64,000 bases of DNA from Bradyrhizobium tropiciagri. Lineage in GTDB: Bacteria; Pseudomonadota; Alphaproteobacteria; Rhizobiales; Xanthobacteraceae. The stretch spans positions 124,001-188,000 of the forward strand of contig NZ_JAFCKH010000015.1 in NCBI RefSeq assembly GCF_018130505.1, read 5' to 3'. Positions 17,736 through 25,515 of the stretch are shown one piece after another. Position numbers and translations under genes: made by a program. The notes beneath the pieces are model-generated. The model was not told the DNA's origin and ran no database searches. It saw only the letters and a list, made by a program, of their open reading frames with translations. The first letter of the stretch is position 1. Each line of letters opens with the position of its first letter.

Positions 17736-18755
17736 TCACGACGCGAGCAGCTCCTTCAGCTTGGCATCGATGAAGGAAACGTCGACCGGATTGGTCCCGG
17801 GACCGCCCGCGAAATGTCCCCAGATCGACGGCACCGGCACGAACTTGGCGTTCGGCATGTTGGCGACTTCGAACTCGCTATCCTCCGGCGGGAAGTAAAG
17901 ATCGGTCTGCCCGGGCATCACATAGGTCTTCGCCTTGATGGCGCCGAGCGCGGCCTTGAAATCGCGCTTGTAGATCTCGTTGTCGCTGATGTCGCCGTTC
18001 TGCCAGGTCCACAGCATGGCGAGCAGATTGTTGGGGTCCTTCGGCAGGAAGAAGCCCTCCCAGAACGCCACCAGAAAATCCTCCAGCGAGGAATAGCCCA
18101 GCGTCTTGATGTCGAGCTGCTCGCGGTAGAAGGCTTGCGAGAAACCCCAGCCGGCATAGACGCGCGCCGCGGCGCGCAGGCCGCGCGCCGGCTTCTCGGT
18201 GTACCAGCCCTCCTTCCAGGCGGCATCCGCGGTGAGCGCGGCCTTGACGCCCTCGAGGAACACGAAGTTGTGGCGCGAGCATTTCGCCGAGCCGCAGAAC
18301 GGCGCCAGCAGGTCCATCATGTCAGGATAGAGCGCGCCCCAATGGAAGGTCTGCAGCGCACCCATCGACCATCCGACCACCATGCGGATGTGCTTGATGC
18401 CGAATTTCTCGGTCACCAGCCGGTGCTGGGCCCGGACATTGTCGTAAGCCGTCACCTGCGGGAAGCGCGGCCCGTTATACGGCTCCGGCGTATTGCTTGG
18501 CGACGACGACAGGCCGTTGCCGAGCATGTTGGGAATGATGACGAAGTATTTCGCCGGATCCAGCGCCATCCCCGCGCCGATCAGCCATTCATTGTCGTAA
18601 TGCTGGCCGGAATACCAGGTCGGATAGACAATCACATTGTCCTTGGCGGCATTGAGCTGCCCGAAGGTCTTGTAAGCGAGCTTGCAGTCGCGAAGCGTCG
18701 CGCCGCGTTGCAGCGTCAAATTGCCGAGGTCATGGATCTGATAGTCGACGCTCAT
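17736..18755 (-). CDS. Alpha/beta hydrolase, homoserine O-acetyltransferase (MetX)-like fold
   Basis: Cytosolic alpha/beta-hydrolase (339 aa). The nucleophile elbow '[14 protein letters not shown]' (Ser at about residue 133) and a late acid/base segment '[16 protein letters not shown]' plus 'SIWGHFAGG' with the catalytic His give a complete triad. The architecture resembles MetX-type acyltransferases and hydrolases ('[20 protein letters not shown]' near the N-terminus). The ATG at 18755 is chosen because similarity starts at '[11 protein letters not shown]'; the longer frame to 18884 has low-complexity arginine-rich sequence. It sits 83 bp after amiE in the same operon and may process an acyl product or an ester/nitrile-derived substrate. 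True homoserine acetyltransferase activity is unlikely in this setting. Confidence 0.78.
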   Translation of the reverse strand: MSVDYQIHDLGNLTLQRGATLRDCKLAYKTFGQLNAAKDNVIVYPTWYSGQHYDNEWLIGAGMALDPAKYFVIIPNMLGNGLSSSPSNTPEPYNGPRFPQVTAYDNVRAQHRLVTEKFGIKHIRMVVGWSMGALQTFHWGALYPDMMDLLAPFCGSAKCSRHNFVFLEGVKAALTADAAWKEGWYTEKPARGLRAAARVYAGWGFSQAFYREQLDIKTLGYSSLEDFLVAFWEGFFLPKDPNNLLAMLWTWQNGDISDNEIYKRDFKAALGAIKAKTYVMPGQTDLYFPPEDSEFEVANMPNAKFVPVPSIWGHFAGGPGTNPVDVSFIDAKLKELLAS

Positions 18756-18838
18756 CGCCGCGCCCTTCCCATTTCTTATTCCATCGATCAAAGAGCGCCG
18801 GCGCGAACACCGCGCCGGCGCAGTTCGCAACGCATGCC

Positions 18839-19876
18839 TCAGCGATGCGCGACCTTCTGGTTCGGAATGCCCTCGATCGGACATTCATCAGTGCCGACCG
18901 TCGGTCGGGTCATGGCTTCCACCATTTCCCGCGTACCTTCGGGATCGGTGATCCAGTTCTTGTAGAACGTATACGGGCACACGGCATGGCCGCGGTCTCC
19001 GTCGCCGGAGTTGATCAGGCCGGTATAGCCGCGATGCATCAGCTTGAAGAGATGGTTCTGCGACTGCATGTTGCGGCGCGCATCGCGGATCAGCGACACC
19101 GACATCTGGGCATACTGGATTCCGTTCTCCTCAGTGCCGCACTCGCCGAGCGTCCGGCCGTCGAAGCCGATCAGCGCCGAATGGCCGAAATATGAGTAGA
19201 CGCCGTCGAAGCCGGAGGCGTTGGCCACCGCCACATAGCAATTGTTGGCCCAGGCCATCGACTTCGAGATCTGGATCTGCTGCTCCTTGGCCGGGTACAT
19301 ATAGCCTTGGCAGCGGATGATCAGCTCGGCGCCGCGCATCGCGCAGTCCCGCCAGATCTCCGGATAGTTGCCGTCGTCGCAGATGATCAGGCTGATCTTC
19401 AGCCCCTTCGGCCCGTCCGAGACGTAGGTGCAATCGCCGGGATACCAGCCCTCGATCGGCACCCAGGGCATGATCTTGCGATACTTCTGCACGATCTCGC
19501 CCTTGTCGTTCATCAGGATCAGCGTGTTGTAGGGCGCCTTGTTGGGGTGCTCCTCGTGACGCTCGCCGGTCAGCGAAAACACGCCCCAGACCTTCGCCTT
19601 GCGGCAGGCATCGGCGAAGATCCGGGTCTCCTCGCCCGGCACCGACGACGCCGTCTCGTACATCTCCTTGGAGTCGTACATGATGCCGTGGGTCGAATAT
19701 TCCGGGAAGATCACGAGGTCCATGCCCGGCAGGCCGAGCTTCATGCCCTCGACCATCTTGGCGATGTTGCGCGCGTTATCCAGCACCTCGGCCTTGGTGT
19801 GCAGGCGCGGCATCTTGTAGTTGACCACGGCAACGCCGACCGTGTCCTTGCTGCTCGATATGTCTCCATGCAACAT
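18839..19876 (-). CDS. amiE: Aliphatic amidase
   Basis: Nitrilase-superfamily aliphatic amidase (345 aa) that hydrolyses short-chain amides such as acetamide or propionamide to the acid and ammonia. It matches the Pseudomonas enzyme nearly end to end. The catalytic triad is visible at the same numbers: Glu59 in 'FPEYS', Lys134 in 'KYRKIMPW' and Cys166 in '[13 protein letters not shown]'. The ATG at 19876 ('MLHGDISSS') is the family start; the frame is open upstream but unrelated there. It lies 37 bp after urtE, so amide import and hydrolysis are in one operon, with amiC and amiR at its head. Formamidase (AmiF) is a close paralogue, but sequence and length favour AmiE. Confidence 0.95.
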   Translation of the reverse strand: MLHGDISSSKDTVGVAVVNYKMPRLHTKAEVLDNARNIAKMVEGMKLGLPGMDLVIFPEYSTHGIMYDSKEMYETASSVPGEETRIFADACRKAKVWGVFSLTGERHEEHPNKAPYNTLILMNDKGEIVQKYRKIMPWVPIEGWYPGDCTYVSDGPKGLKISLIICDDGNYPEIWRDCAMRGAELIIRCQGYMYPAKEQQIQISKSMAWANNCYVAVANASGFDGVYSYFGHSALIGFDGRTLGECGTEENGIQYAQMSVSLIRDARRNMQSQNHLFKLMHRGYTGLINSGDGDRGHAVCPYTFYKNWITDPEGTREMVEAMTRPTVGTDECPIEGIPNQKVAHR

Positions 19877-19913
19877 GTGTCTCGACTCCCTTTCAAGTGA
19901 ACGATAGTGCCGG

Positions 19914-20606
19914 CTACACCGCCATGTGCAGCTGGATGAGATCGTCGGTGAGCTCGCCGATCGCGCCCTTGGCGACGACGCGCCCCTTTTCCAGCAGCGC
20001 GAAGCGGTGCGACGCGCGGCGGGCAAAGGCGACATTCTGCTCGACGAGCACGACGGTGATCTTGTGCTCGCGGTTGAGCTTCACGATCACGTTCTCGATC
20101 TGCTCGACGATATTCGGCTGAATGCCCTCGGTCGGCTCGTCCAGCAGGATGACCTTGGGCTGCGCCAGCAGCGCCCGCGCGATCGCAAGCTGCTGCTGCT
20201 GGCCGCCGGAGAGATTGCCGCCGTAGCGGTTGAGGAATTCCTTGAGCACCGGAAACAGCTCGAGCACCCAGTCCTCAATGCCGTTCGCCGAGCGTGCGGC
20301 GAAAGTTCCGAGCGTCAGGTTCTCGCGCACCGTGAAGCGCGGCAGAATGCCGCGTCCTTGCGGCACGTAGGCGATGCCGGCCTTCGCGCGCTGGTGGGTG
20401 CGCAGTGCCGAAATGTCGGTGCCGTCCAGCGACAGCCGTCCGGTAACGCGGTCCATCAGGCCGAGGATGCTACGCATCAGCGTCGTCTTGCCGACGCCGT
20501 TGCGGCCGAGCACGGAGATGAATTCGCCGCTGCCGACCATCAGGTTGATGCCCTGCAGGGCGCGGCTGTTGCCGTAGAAGGCGTCGATGTCGGAGAGCTC
20601 AAGCAT
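19914..20606 (-). CDS. urtE: Urea/amide ABC transporter ATP-binding protein UrtE-type
   Basis: LivF-class cytoplasmic ATPase (230 aa). Walker A '[14 protein letters not shown]' (about residues 34-47), signature '[15 protein letters not shown]' and Walker B '[15 protein letters not shown]' are intact. '[18 protein letters not shown]' is the UrtE/LivF Q-loop region. It overlaps urtD by 8 bp and is followed by amiE. It pairs with UrtD to drive a UrtB/UrtC permease. The UrtA-like binding protein and the amidase context suggest short-chain amides (as for FmdDEF) rather than, or in addition to, urea. Confidence 0.9.
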   Translation of the reverse strand: MLELSDIDAFYGNSRALQGINLMVGSGEFISVLGRNGVGKTTLMRSILGLMDRVTGRLSLDGTDISALRTHQRAKAGIAYVPQGRGILPRFTVRENLTLGTFAARSANGIEDWVLELFPVLKEFLNRYGGNLSGGQQQQLAIARALLAQPKVILLDEPTEGIQPNIVEQIENVIVKLNREHKITVVLVEQNVAFARRASHRFALLEKGRVVAKGAIGELTDDLIQLHMAV

Positions 20607-21351
20607 GGCTGATGCCTCCCGATCCGAGATAGGCGCGGCGCACTTCGGGATGCGCCTCTACTTCGGCCGCAGTGCCTTCGGCGAGCATCTGGCCCATATG
20701 CATCACGGAAATCACGTCGCCGATCGCCTTCACGAAGCCCATGTCGTGCTCGACGACGATCAGCGTGTGCTTGCCCTTCAGCCGGGCGAACAGTTCGGCG
20801 GTCTTGCGGGTCTCCTGCGCCGTCATGCCGGCGGTGGGCTCATCCATCAGGATCAGCTCGGCATCCTGTGCGACCAGCATGCCGATCTCGAGCCACTGGG
20901 TCTGGCCGTGCGAGAGATAGGCAGCCGGCCGGTCGAGCTGCTCGGTGAGCCCGACCAGTTCGGCGAGCCGCTCGACATGCTCTCGTCCGGCGTTCCTGAT
21001 GTCCCAGCGCAGATTGCCGATCACGCTGGTACGACGTGCCCGCGCCACTTCGAGATTTTCGCTGACCGCAAGCTCGCGGAACACGCTCGGCACCTGGAAC
21101 TTGCGGCCGACGCCGGCGCGCGCGATCTCGTATTCCTCGAGGTCCTGCAGCGCGGTGCCGGCAAAGGTCACGGTGCCGCCGCTCGGCTTGACCTTGCCGC
21201 AGATGATATCGAGCGCCGTGGTCTTGCCGGCGCCGTTCGGCCCGATCAGGCAACGCAGCTCACCCTTGCCGACGCTCATGTTGAGGCCGTTGATCGCCTT
21301 GAAGCCGTTGAAGCTGACGGAGACGTCGTGGAGGTCGAGATGGGCGGTCAT
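20599..21351 (-). CDS. urtD: Urea/amide ABC transporter ATP-binding protein UrtD-type
   Basis: LivG-class ATPase (250 aa) with Walker A 'IGPNGAGKTTALDI', signature 'YLSHGQTQWLEIGMLVAQ' (the LSHGQ variant typical of UrtD) and Walker B 'LILMDEPTAGMTAQE'. The C-terminal LivG extension 'VEAHPEVRRAYLG' is present. The ATG at 21351 overlaps the urtC stop in an ATGA, which fixes the start. A far longer open frame extends upstream in this phase, but it only shadows urtC and urtB. Translation is probably coupled to urtC. Confidence 0.92.
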   Translation of the reverse strand: MTAHLDLHDVSVSFNGFKAINGLNMSVGKGELRCLIGPNGAGKTTALDIICGKVKPSGGTVTFAGTALQDLEEYEIARAGVGRKFQVPSVFRELAVSENLEVARARRTSVIGNLRWDIRNAGREHVERLAELVGLTEQLDRPAAYLSHGQTQWLEIGMLVAQDAELILMDEPTAGMTAQETRKTAELFARLKGKHTLIVVEHDMGFVKAIGDVISVMHMGQMLAEGTAAEVEAHPEVRRAYLGSGGISHA

Positions 21352-22490
21352 GTGCTGCCCTCCGTCTGGCCGACGCCCTGCGCAACGCTCCCGGAGGCGT
21401 GTCGGCGCTGTACGATCCAGCGCCAGATCACCTGGGCAAGTCCGGCCAGTCCCTTCGGCAGGAACAGCACGACGAGCACGAACAGCGCACCCATCACCAG
21501 CGTCCAGGTTTCGAGGAACGCTGCGGACTCCGACAGGGCGCCCTGCATGCCCGCGACCAGCACGGCGCCGAGGAACGCACCGACCAGGCTCTGCCGGCCG
21601 CCGACCGCGCACCACACCACGACAGACAGCGACAGCTGCACGCCGAGGAAGGTCGGCGAGGCAAACTCCATCACCACCGTGTAGAGCATGCCGGCGAGCC
21701 CGGCGATCGCCGCCGACAGCGCGAATACGAAGATCTGGTACAGCGCGACGTCGTAGCCGAAATAGCGCACCCGGCTCTCGTGATCGCGGATCGCCTGCAC
21801 GATCAGGCCGGCGCGCGACCGGGTGAAGGCAAAGGCGACCAGCAGGCTGAGCAGGACGCATCCGGCGACGAGGTAATAGGTGGCGCGGCCATAGGCATCG
21901 AAGGCGACACCGAAGATCTCGAGCTGGGCAAGATCGGTGATGCCGTTGAAGCCGCCGGTATAGCTCTGCTGATCGATGATCACGAGATTGATCACCACCA
22001 TGGTGGCGAGCGTGATGATCGAGACATAGACGCCGGTGACGCGGCCGCGGAACATGAACCAGCCCAGCGCCGCCGCGACCAGCGCCGGCACGATCATGCC
22101 CGCGGCAATCGCGAAGGGCAGCGAGCGGAACGGCACCCAGAACCAGGGCAACTGCTGGACGTTGTTCCACACCATGAAGTCCGGCAGGCCGCTCGCTCCG
22201 GTATGCACGGGGATGGTCTTGAGCTTCAGCGCCATCGCCATCGCGTAGGAGCCGAGCCCGAAGCTCATGGCCTGGCCGAGGTTGAGGATGCCGCCAAAGC
22301 CCCAGGACAGGCCGAGCGAGATGGTGAGGATGCCGAGCACCAGATAGCGCGCGACCTTGTTGAGCAGGAAGTCGTTGTTGAGCAGCACCGGCAGCGCGAA
22401 CACGACGGCGCAGACGATCAGCAGCGGTGCCAGCTGCGCCGTCAGGCGCTGCAATCCGTTCGAGGTGGAGACGTTCGATGACATGGACAA
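21348..22490 (-). CDS. urtC: Urea/amide ABC transporter permease UrtC-type
   Basis: LivM-class inner-membrane permease (380 aa) with about ten predicted hydrophobic segments. The BPD_transp_2 core includes 'GILTISLGLSWGFGGILNLGQAMSFGLG' (split by a glycine turn) and 'AIRDHESRVRYFGYD', the cytoplasmic loop that contacts the ATPases. It follows urtB by 6 bp and overlaps urtD by 4 bp. Together with UrtB it would form the transmembrane channel. A hydrophilic N-terminus of about 20 residues precedes the first helix, and the final 20 residues are basic and polar. Confidence 0.9.
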   Translation of the reverse strand: MSMSSNVSTSNGLQRLTAQLAPLLIVCAVVFALPVLLNNDFLLNKVARYLVLGILTISLGLSWGFGGILNLGQAMSFGLGSYAMAMALKLKTIPVHTGASGLPDFMVWNNVQQLPWFWVPFRSLPFAIAAGMIVPALVAAALGWFMFRGRVTGVYVSIITLATMVVINLVIIDQQSYTGGFNGITDLAQLEIFGVAFDAYGRATYYLVAGCVLLSLLVAFAFTRSRAGLIVQAIRDHESRVRYFGYDVALYQIFVFALSAAIAGLAGMLYTVVMEFASPTFLGVQLSLSVVVWCAVGGRQSLVGAFLGAVLVAGMQGALSESAAFLETWTLVMGALFVLVVLFLPKGLAGLAQVIWRWIVQRRHASGSVAQGVGQTEGST

Positions 22491-22496
22491 GCGATC

Positions 22497-23366
22497 TCAG
22501 GCCCGCACGCGTGCGGTGAACAGCCCTTCGGGGCGGAAGCGGATGAGGACGACGATGGCGAGCAGCACCAGGGCCTTGGCCACCGTGTCGTTTTGCAGGA
22601 AGGCGATGCCGCCGGAGAGTTCGCCGAGGATGAAGGCGCTCGCCACCGTGCCGGCGAGGCTCTGGACGCCGCCGAGCACGACGACCATGAAGGCATCGAC
22701 CACGTAGCCGGTGCCCATGTCGGGCGACACGCTCTTCAGCGGCGAGACCAGCGCACCGGCAAGTCCCGCGAGCCCTGCACCGTAGGCAAACGTCAGCGCA
22801 TAGACCCGCTTGGCGTTGACGCCGAACGAGGCCGCGACCGAGCGATCCTGGATGATGGCGCGCAGCTTCATGCCGACCGTGGTGCGGTTCATCAGCAGCC
22901 AGGTCGCCGCGAACAGCGCCAGCGACACGACGAACAGGAACACGCGATACGACGACACCGACAGGCCGAACACGTCCATGCTGCCGGACAGCGCCGGCGG
23001 CAGTTGCACGTAGCGCAGCTCGCTGCCGACCATCAACCGCACCGCCTGCTGCAGCATGATGCCGACGCCCCAGGTCGCGAGGATCGTATCGAGCGGCCGG
23101 TTGTTGAGCAGGCTGAGCACGTAGCGCTCGATCACCCAACCGAACGCCGCAACCACGAGGAAGATCGGCACCAGGCTCGCCAGCAGGCCGAGCCCGAGAT
23201 AGCTGTGAAACACCCAGGCCGCATAGGCGCCGAGCATCACGAACTCGCCGTGGGCGAGATTGATGATGCCCATCGAGCCGTAGATGATCGAGAGTCCCAG
23301 CGCCACCAGCAGCAGGATCGATCCGATGCTGAGGCCTGTGATGATCTGTTCGATGAATTGGTCCAC
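22497..23366 (-). CDS. urtB: Urea/amide ABC transporter permease UrtB-type
   Basis: LivH-class inner-membrane permease (289 aa) with about eight hydrophobic segments. Family stretches are 'GLSIGSILLLVALGLSIIYG' then 'MGIINLAHGEFVMLGAY' at the N-terminus, and 'VVLGGVQSLAGTVASAFILG' near the C-terminus. It starts 129 bp after the binding-protein gene and precedes urtC by 6 bp. Unlike many cyanobacterial and proteobacterial UrtB proteins, it has no large periplasmic N-terminal extension, which fits an amide-type (FmdE-like) subfamily. The gap upstream (23367-23495) holds nothing gene-like. Confidence 0.9.
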   Translation of the reverse strand: MDQFIEQIITGLSIGSILLLVALGLSIIYGSMGIINLAHGEFVMLGAYAAWVFHSYLGLGLLASLVPIFLVVAAFGWVIERYVLSLLNNRPLDTILATWGVGIMLQQAVRLMVGSELRYVQLPPALSGSMDVFGLSVSSYRVFLFVVSLALFAATWLLMNRTTVGMKLRAIIQDRSVAASFGVNAKRVYALTFAYGAGLAGLAGALVSPLKSVSPDMGTGYVVDAFMVVVLGGVQSLAGTVASAFILGELSGGIAFLQNDTVAKALVLLAIVVLIRFRPEGLFTARVRA

Positions 23367-23495
23367 GCCAGAGTCCGTCCTTCAGGGTAAGTCTCGCCGT
23401 GCCCGCTCCTTGCAGATCAGCAAGGAGCGAGTCAGTCAGTGTCGCCAGATGCCGGCCGCCGGCGCCGCGCGCCGACGGCCTTGATCGACCTGCCG

Positions 23496-24746
23496 TCAGC
23501 TCTTCTCGACCAGGCCCTTCTCGGTGCAGGACTGCCCGGGATAGGCCGCGTACGGCACCGGCTTCAGCCACTCCTTGGCCTCGACGAGGATCTCGAACTG
23601 GCCGTTCGATTTCGCCTGGGCGATCTTCGGCCACAGCCAGGTGTGGAGATTCTCCGGCTCGAGCCGGACCTTGCCTTGCGGCGCGATGGTCTCCTGTCCC
23701 TTCACCGCGTCGCGAATGTTCGGCGGCGTCAGGTCGCTGGTCGCAAGCTTCTCGACCGCCTGCTTGAACAGATAGGCCTGGAAGTAGCAGGCCTCCGACA
23801 CGAAGTGCGTGACCTTGTCGGCGCCCCAGCGCTTCTTGTAGGCCTCGACGAACTTCTGGTTCTCCGGCGATTTATGCACCATGAAGTACGGCGCCGAGGT
23901 GAAGTGGCCAGCGGCCGCCTCGCCGCCCATCGCCGCGACCTCGTTCTCCGAGGTGGTCAGGCTCGCCATCGGCATCTTCTCGGGATCGAGACCGGCGGCG
24001 CGGTACTGGCGATGCAGCGCGACCACGGAATCGCCGACCACGGTGGAGAAGATCACGTTCGGCTGGGTCGAGCGGATCTTGTTGATGACGGACGAGAATT
24101 CGGAATGGCCGAGCGGCACGTATTCCTCCGCGACGACCTCACCGCCGTATTTCTCCAGCAGCTTCTTGCAGTAGTTATTTTCTTCCTTCGGATAGATGTA
24201 GTTCGAGCCGATCAGGTAGAACTTCTTGCCGAATTTCTTGATCAGCCACGGCACGAACTCGTCCTGCTGCTGGTTCGGCACCGCGCCGGTATAGATCACG
24301 TTCTTCGAACACTCGCGGCCTTCGTAGAGCGTCGGATACCAATAGAGATTGTTCTGCCGCTCGAACACCGGCAGCACCGCCTTGCGGCTCGCCGACGTGT
24401 AGGAACCAAACACGCTGACGCATTTGTCGCCGACGACAAGCTTGCGTGCTTTCTCGGAGAAAGTGGCAGGATCTGACGCGGGGTCCTCCACGACGGGCAC
24501 GATCTTGCTGCCCTTGATGCCGCCAGCCGCGTTGATCTCCTCGATCGCCAGCAGCGTCGCCTTGTTGAGGGATTCCTCGATGATCGCCGTCGTTCCCGTC
24601 AGCGAGAACAGCACGCCGACCTTGATCTCGCCGCCGGCGGCGTGGGCAAGATCGGCGTTCTTGATCCAGATGTGCGGGAAACCGGCGCCGGCCAGCGCGC
24701 CGAATGCCGCAGTATTTCGCAGTAACCTCCGCCTCGAAATGCTCAT
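23496..24746 (-). CDS. urtA: UrtA/FmdD-type substrate-binding protein with Tat-like signal
   Basis: Periplasmic type I binding protein (416 aa) of the urea/short-chain-amide class. The N-terminus 'MSISRRRLLRNTAAFGALAG' carries a twin-arginine-like motif before a hydrophobic stretch ending near 'LAHAAGG', so Tat export is likely. Core motifs shared with UrtA and AmiC are 'SLTGTTAIIEESLNKATLLA', 'FGSYTSASRKAVLPVFE', 'WYPTLYEGRECSKNVIYTG' and 'NYIYPKEENN'. It is the first structural gene after the attenuator behind amiR; the ATG at 24746 is preceded by 'GAAGGGAGCGAGGG'. It is a paralogue of the cytoplasmic sensor AmiC encoded two genes upstream, so transporter and sensor probably recognise related ligands. 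Confidence 0.9.
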   Translation of the reverse strand: MSISRRRLLRNTAAFGALAGAGFPHIWIKNADLAHAAGGEIKVGVLFSLTGTTAIIEESLNKATLLAIEEINAAGGIKGSKIVPVVEDPASDPATFSEKARKLVVGDKCVSVFGSYTSASRKAVLPVFERQNNLYWYPTLYEGRECSKNVIYTGAVPNQQQDEFVPWLIKKFGKKFYLIGSNYIYPKEENNYCKKLLEKYGGEVVAEEYVPLGHSEFSSVINKIRSTQPNVIFSTVVGDSVVALHRQYRAAGLDPEKMPMASLTTSENEVAAMGGEAAAGHFTSAPYFMVHKSPENQKFVEAYKKRWGADKVTHFVSEACYFQAYLFKQAVEKLATSDLTPPNIRDAVKGQETIAPQGKVRLEPENLHTWLWPKIAQAKSNGQFEILVEAKEWLKPVPYAAYPGQSCTEKGLVEKS

Positions 24747-24770
24747 CCCTCGCTCCCTTCAGGACTGAAA

Positions 24771-24820
24771 AAACAAAAAGCCCTCCCGATGCGCGCTGAC
24801 GCGAGCATTGGGAGGGCTTT
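24771..24820 (-). terminator. Intrinsic terminator (attenuator) between amiR and urtA
   Basis: On the minus strand, 'AAAGCCCTCCC' (24820-24810) pairs with 'GGGAGGGCTTT' (ending at about 24777) and a T-rich run 'CTTTTTGTTTTTTC' follows. The loop can extend the stem further (AATGC/GCAT). It lies in the leader of urtA, after amiR and before the importer and amidase genes, so it would stop transcription unless relieved. It is the strongest intrinsic terminator seen in the window. Confidence 0.88.
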
Positions 24821-24838
24821 GTTGCCGGTTGTGTCGAA

Positions 24839-24873
24839 GGCGGCGCTGTCGCCGCCGGCCCCGCTATTGGGGC
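24839..24873 (-). promoter_or_regulatory. Tandem hairpin leader, candidate ANTAR (AmiR) antitermination target
   Basis: Two GC-rich hairpins lie back to back on the minus strand with a 1-nt gap, starting right after the amiR stop codon. P1 is GCCCC-AATAGC-GGGGC (24873-24858). P2 is GGCGGC-GACAGC-GCCGCC (24856-24839). Both hexaloops share the pattern xAxAGC. ANTAR proteins are known to bind paired hairpins with hexanucleotide loops carrying a conserved A and a G three positions later; that A-x-x-G spacing is present here, though shifted by one from the usual loop start. The terminator begins 18 nt downstream. Recognition by AmiR is inferred from layout. Confidence 0.65.
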
Positions 24874-25515
24874 TTACTGTTGATGATCGTAGCCAAGCAG
24901 TTCGAACGAGTCAACAATCGCTGCAGCGACGGCGCTCGCCGACACGCGACGATCCATCGCCTGGCGCCGGATGAAGCCATAGGCTTCGGTTTCCGGCATC
25001 TGCCGCGTCGCCATCAGGATCGCCTTGGCGCGTTCCACCGTGCGCATCGAGCGCAGGTTGTCGTCGAGCTTCTCGATCTTGCTGCGCAACCGGCGCTCAT
25101 AGCCGTACTGGCTGCGCGCCAGCACGAGGCTCGACAGCACTGCGTTCTGGGTGAACGGCCGCGGCAGGATCGCGTTCGGCGTCGCATGACACAGCGCGTC
25201 GGCATGAATGGCTTCCGTCGCCGGCAGGATCACGACCAGCGCCGAGCGCGCATCGCCCGGAATCCACGGCAGGCGCCGCGCCAGATCGGGAGAGTATTCG
25301 CAGTACACCACATCGGCATCGGCCGGCACGCTCTCCGGCATCGGCCACACCTGGCGGACGCGCATCCTGAAGCGCTGCAGCTCGCGCAGCAGCATGCCGA
25401 TCTGATCGTCGACCGGCGCGACCACCACAGCGGAGAGATCGGCGAGCTCCTGCACCATGGTCTTTCGTCCGCCCATCTCCCGGCTCGCGGACGCCTTACG
25501 CGACATCTCGTTCAT
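24874..25515 (-). CDS. amiR: AmiR-type ANTAR-domain transcription antiterminator
   Basis: RNA-binding regulator (213 aa). An N-terminal pseudo-receiver domain (about residues 20-130) lacks a clear phosphoacceptor setting. It is followed by a coiled coil ('RRLRSKIEKLDDNLRSM') and a C-terminal ANTAR three-helix domain with 'TVERAKAILMATRQMPETEA' and 'AYGFIRRQAMDRRVSASAVA'. This is the AmiR architecture from Pseudomonas, where the amide sensor AmiC holds AmiR inactive until amide binds. Its ATG overlaps the amiC stop (ATGA), so the two are made together. The target is probably the hairpin pair just after its own stop codon. Confidence 0.92.
   Translation of the reverse strand: MNEMSRKASASREMGGRKTMVQELADLSAVVVAPVDDQIGMLLRELQRFRMRVRQVWPMPESVPADADVVYCEYSPDLARRLPWIPGDARSALVVILPATEAIHADALCHATPNAILPRPFTQNAVLSSLVLARSQYGYERRLRSKIEKLDDNLRSMRTVERAKAILMATRQMPETEAYGFIRRQAMDRRVSASAVAAAIVDSFELLGYDHQQ

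Noticed and set aside
20599-23634. A 1011-codon open frame on the minus strand
   Set aside because: Only the part from 21351 is UrtD. The upstream part is arginine-rich shadow of urtC and urtB in another phase.
24781-24820. Small hairpin read as a plus-strand terminator
   Set aside because: The stem is symmetric, but the long T-run lies only on the minus strand side, in the direction of the amide operon.
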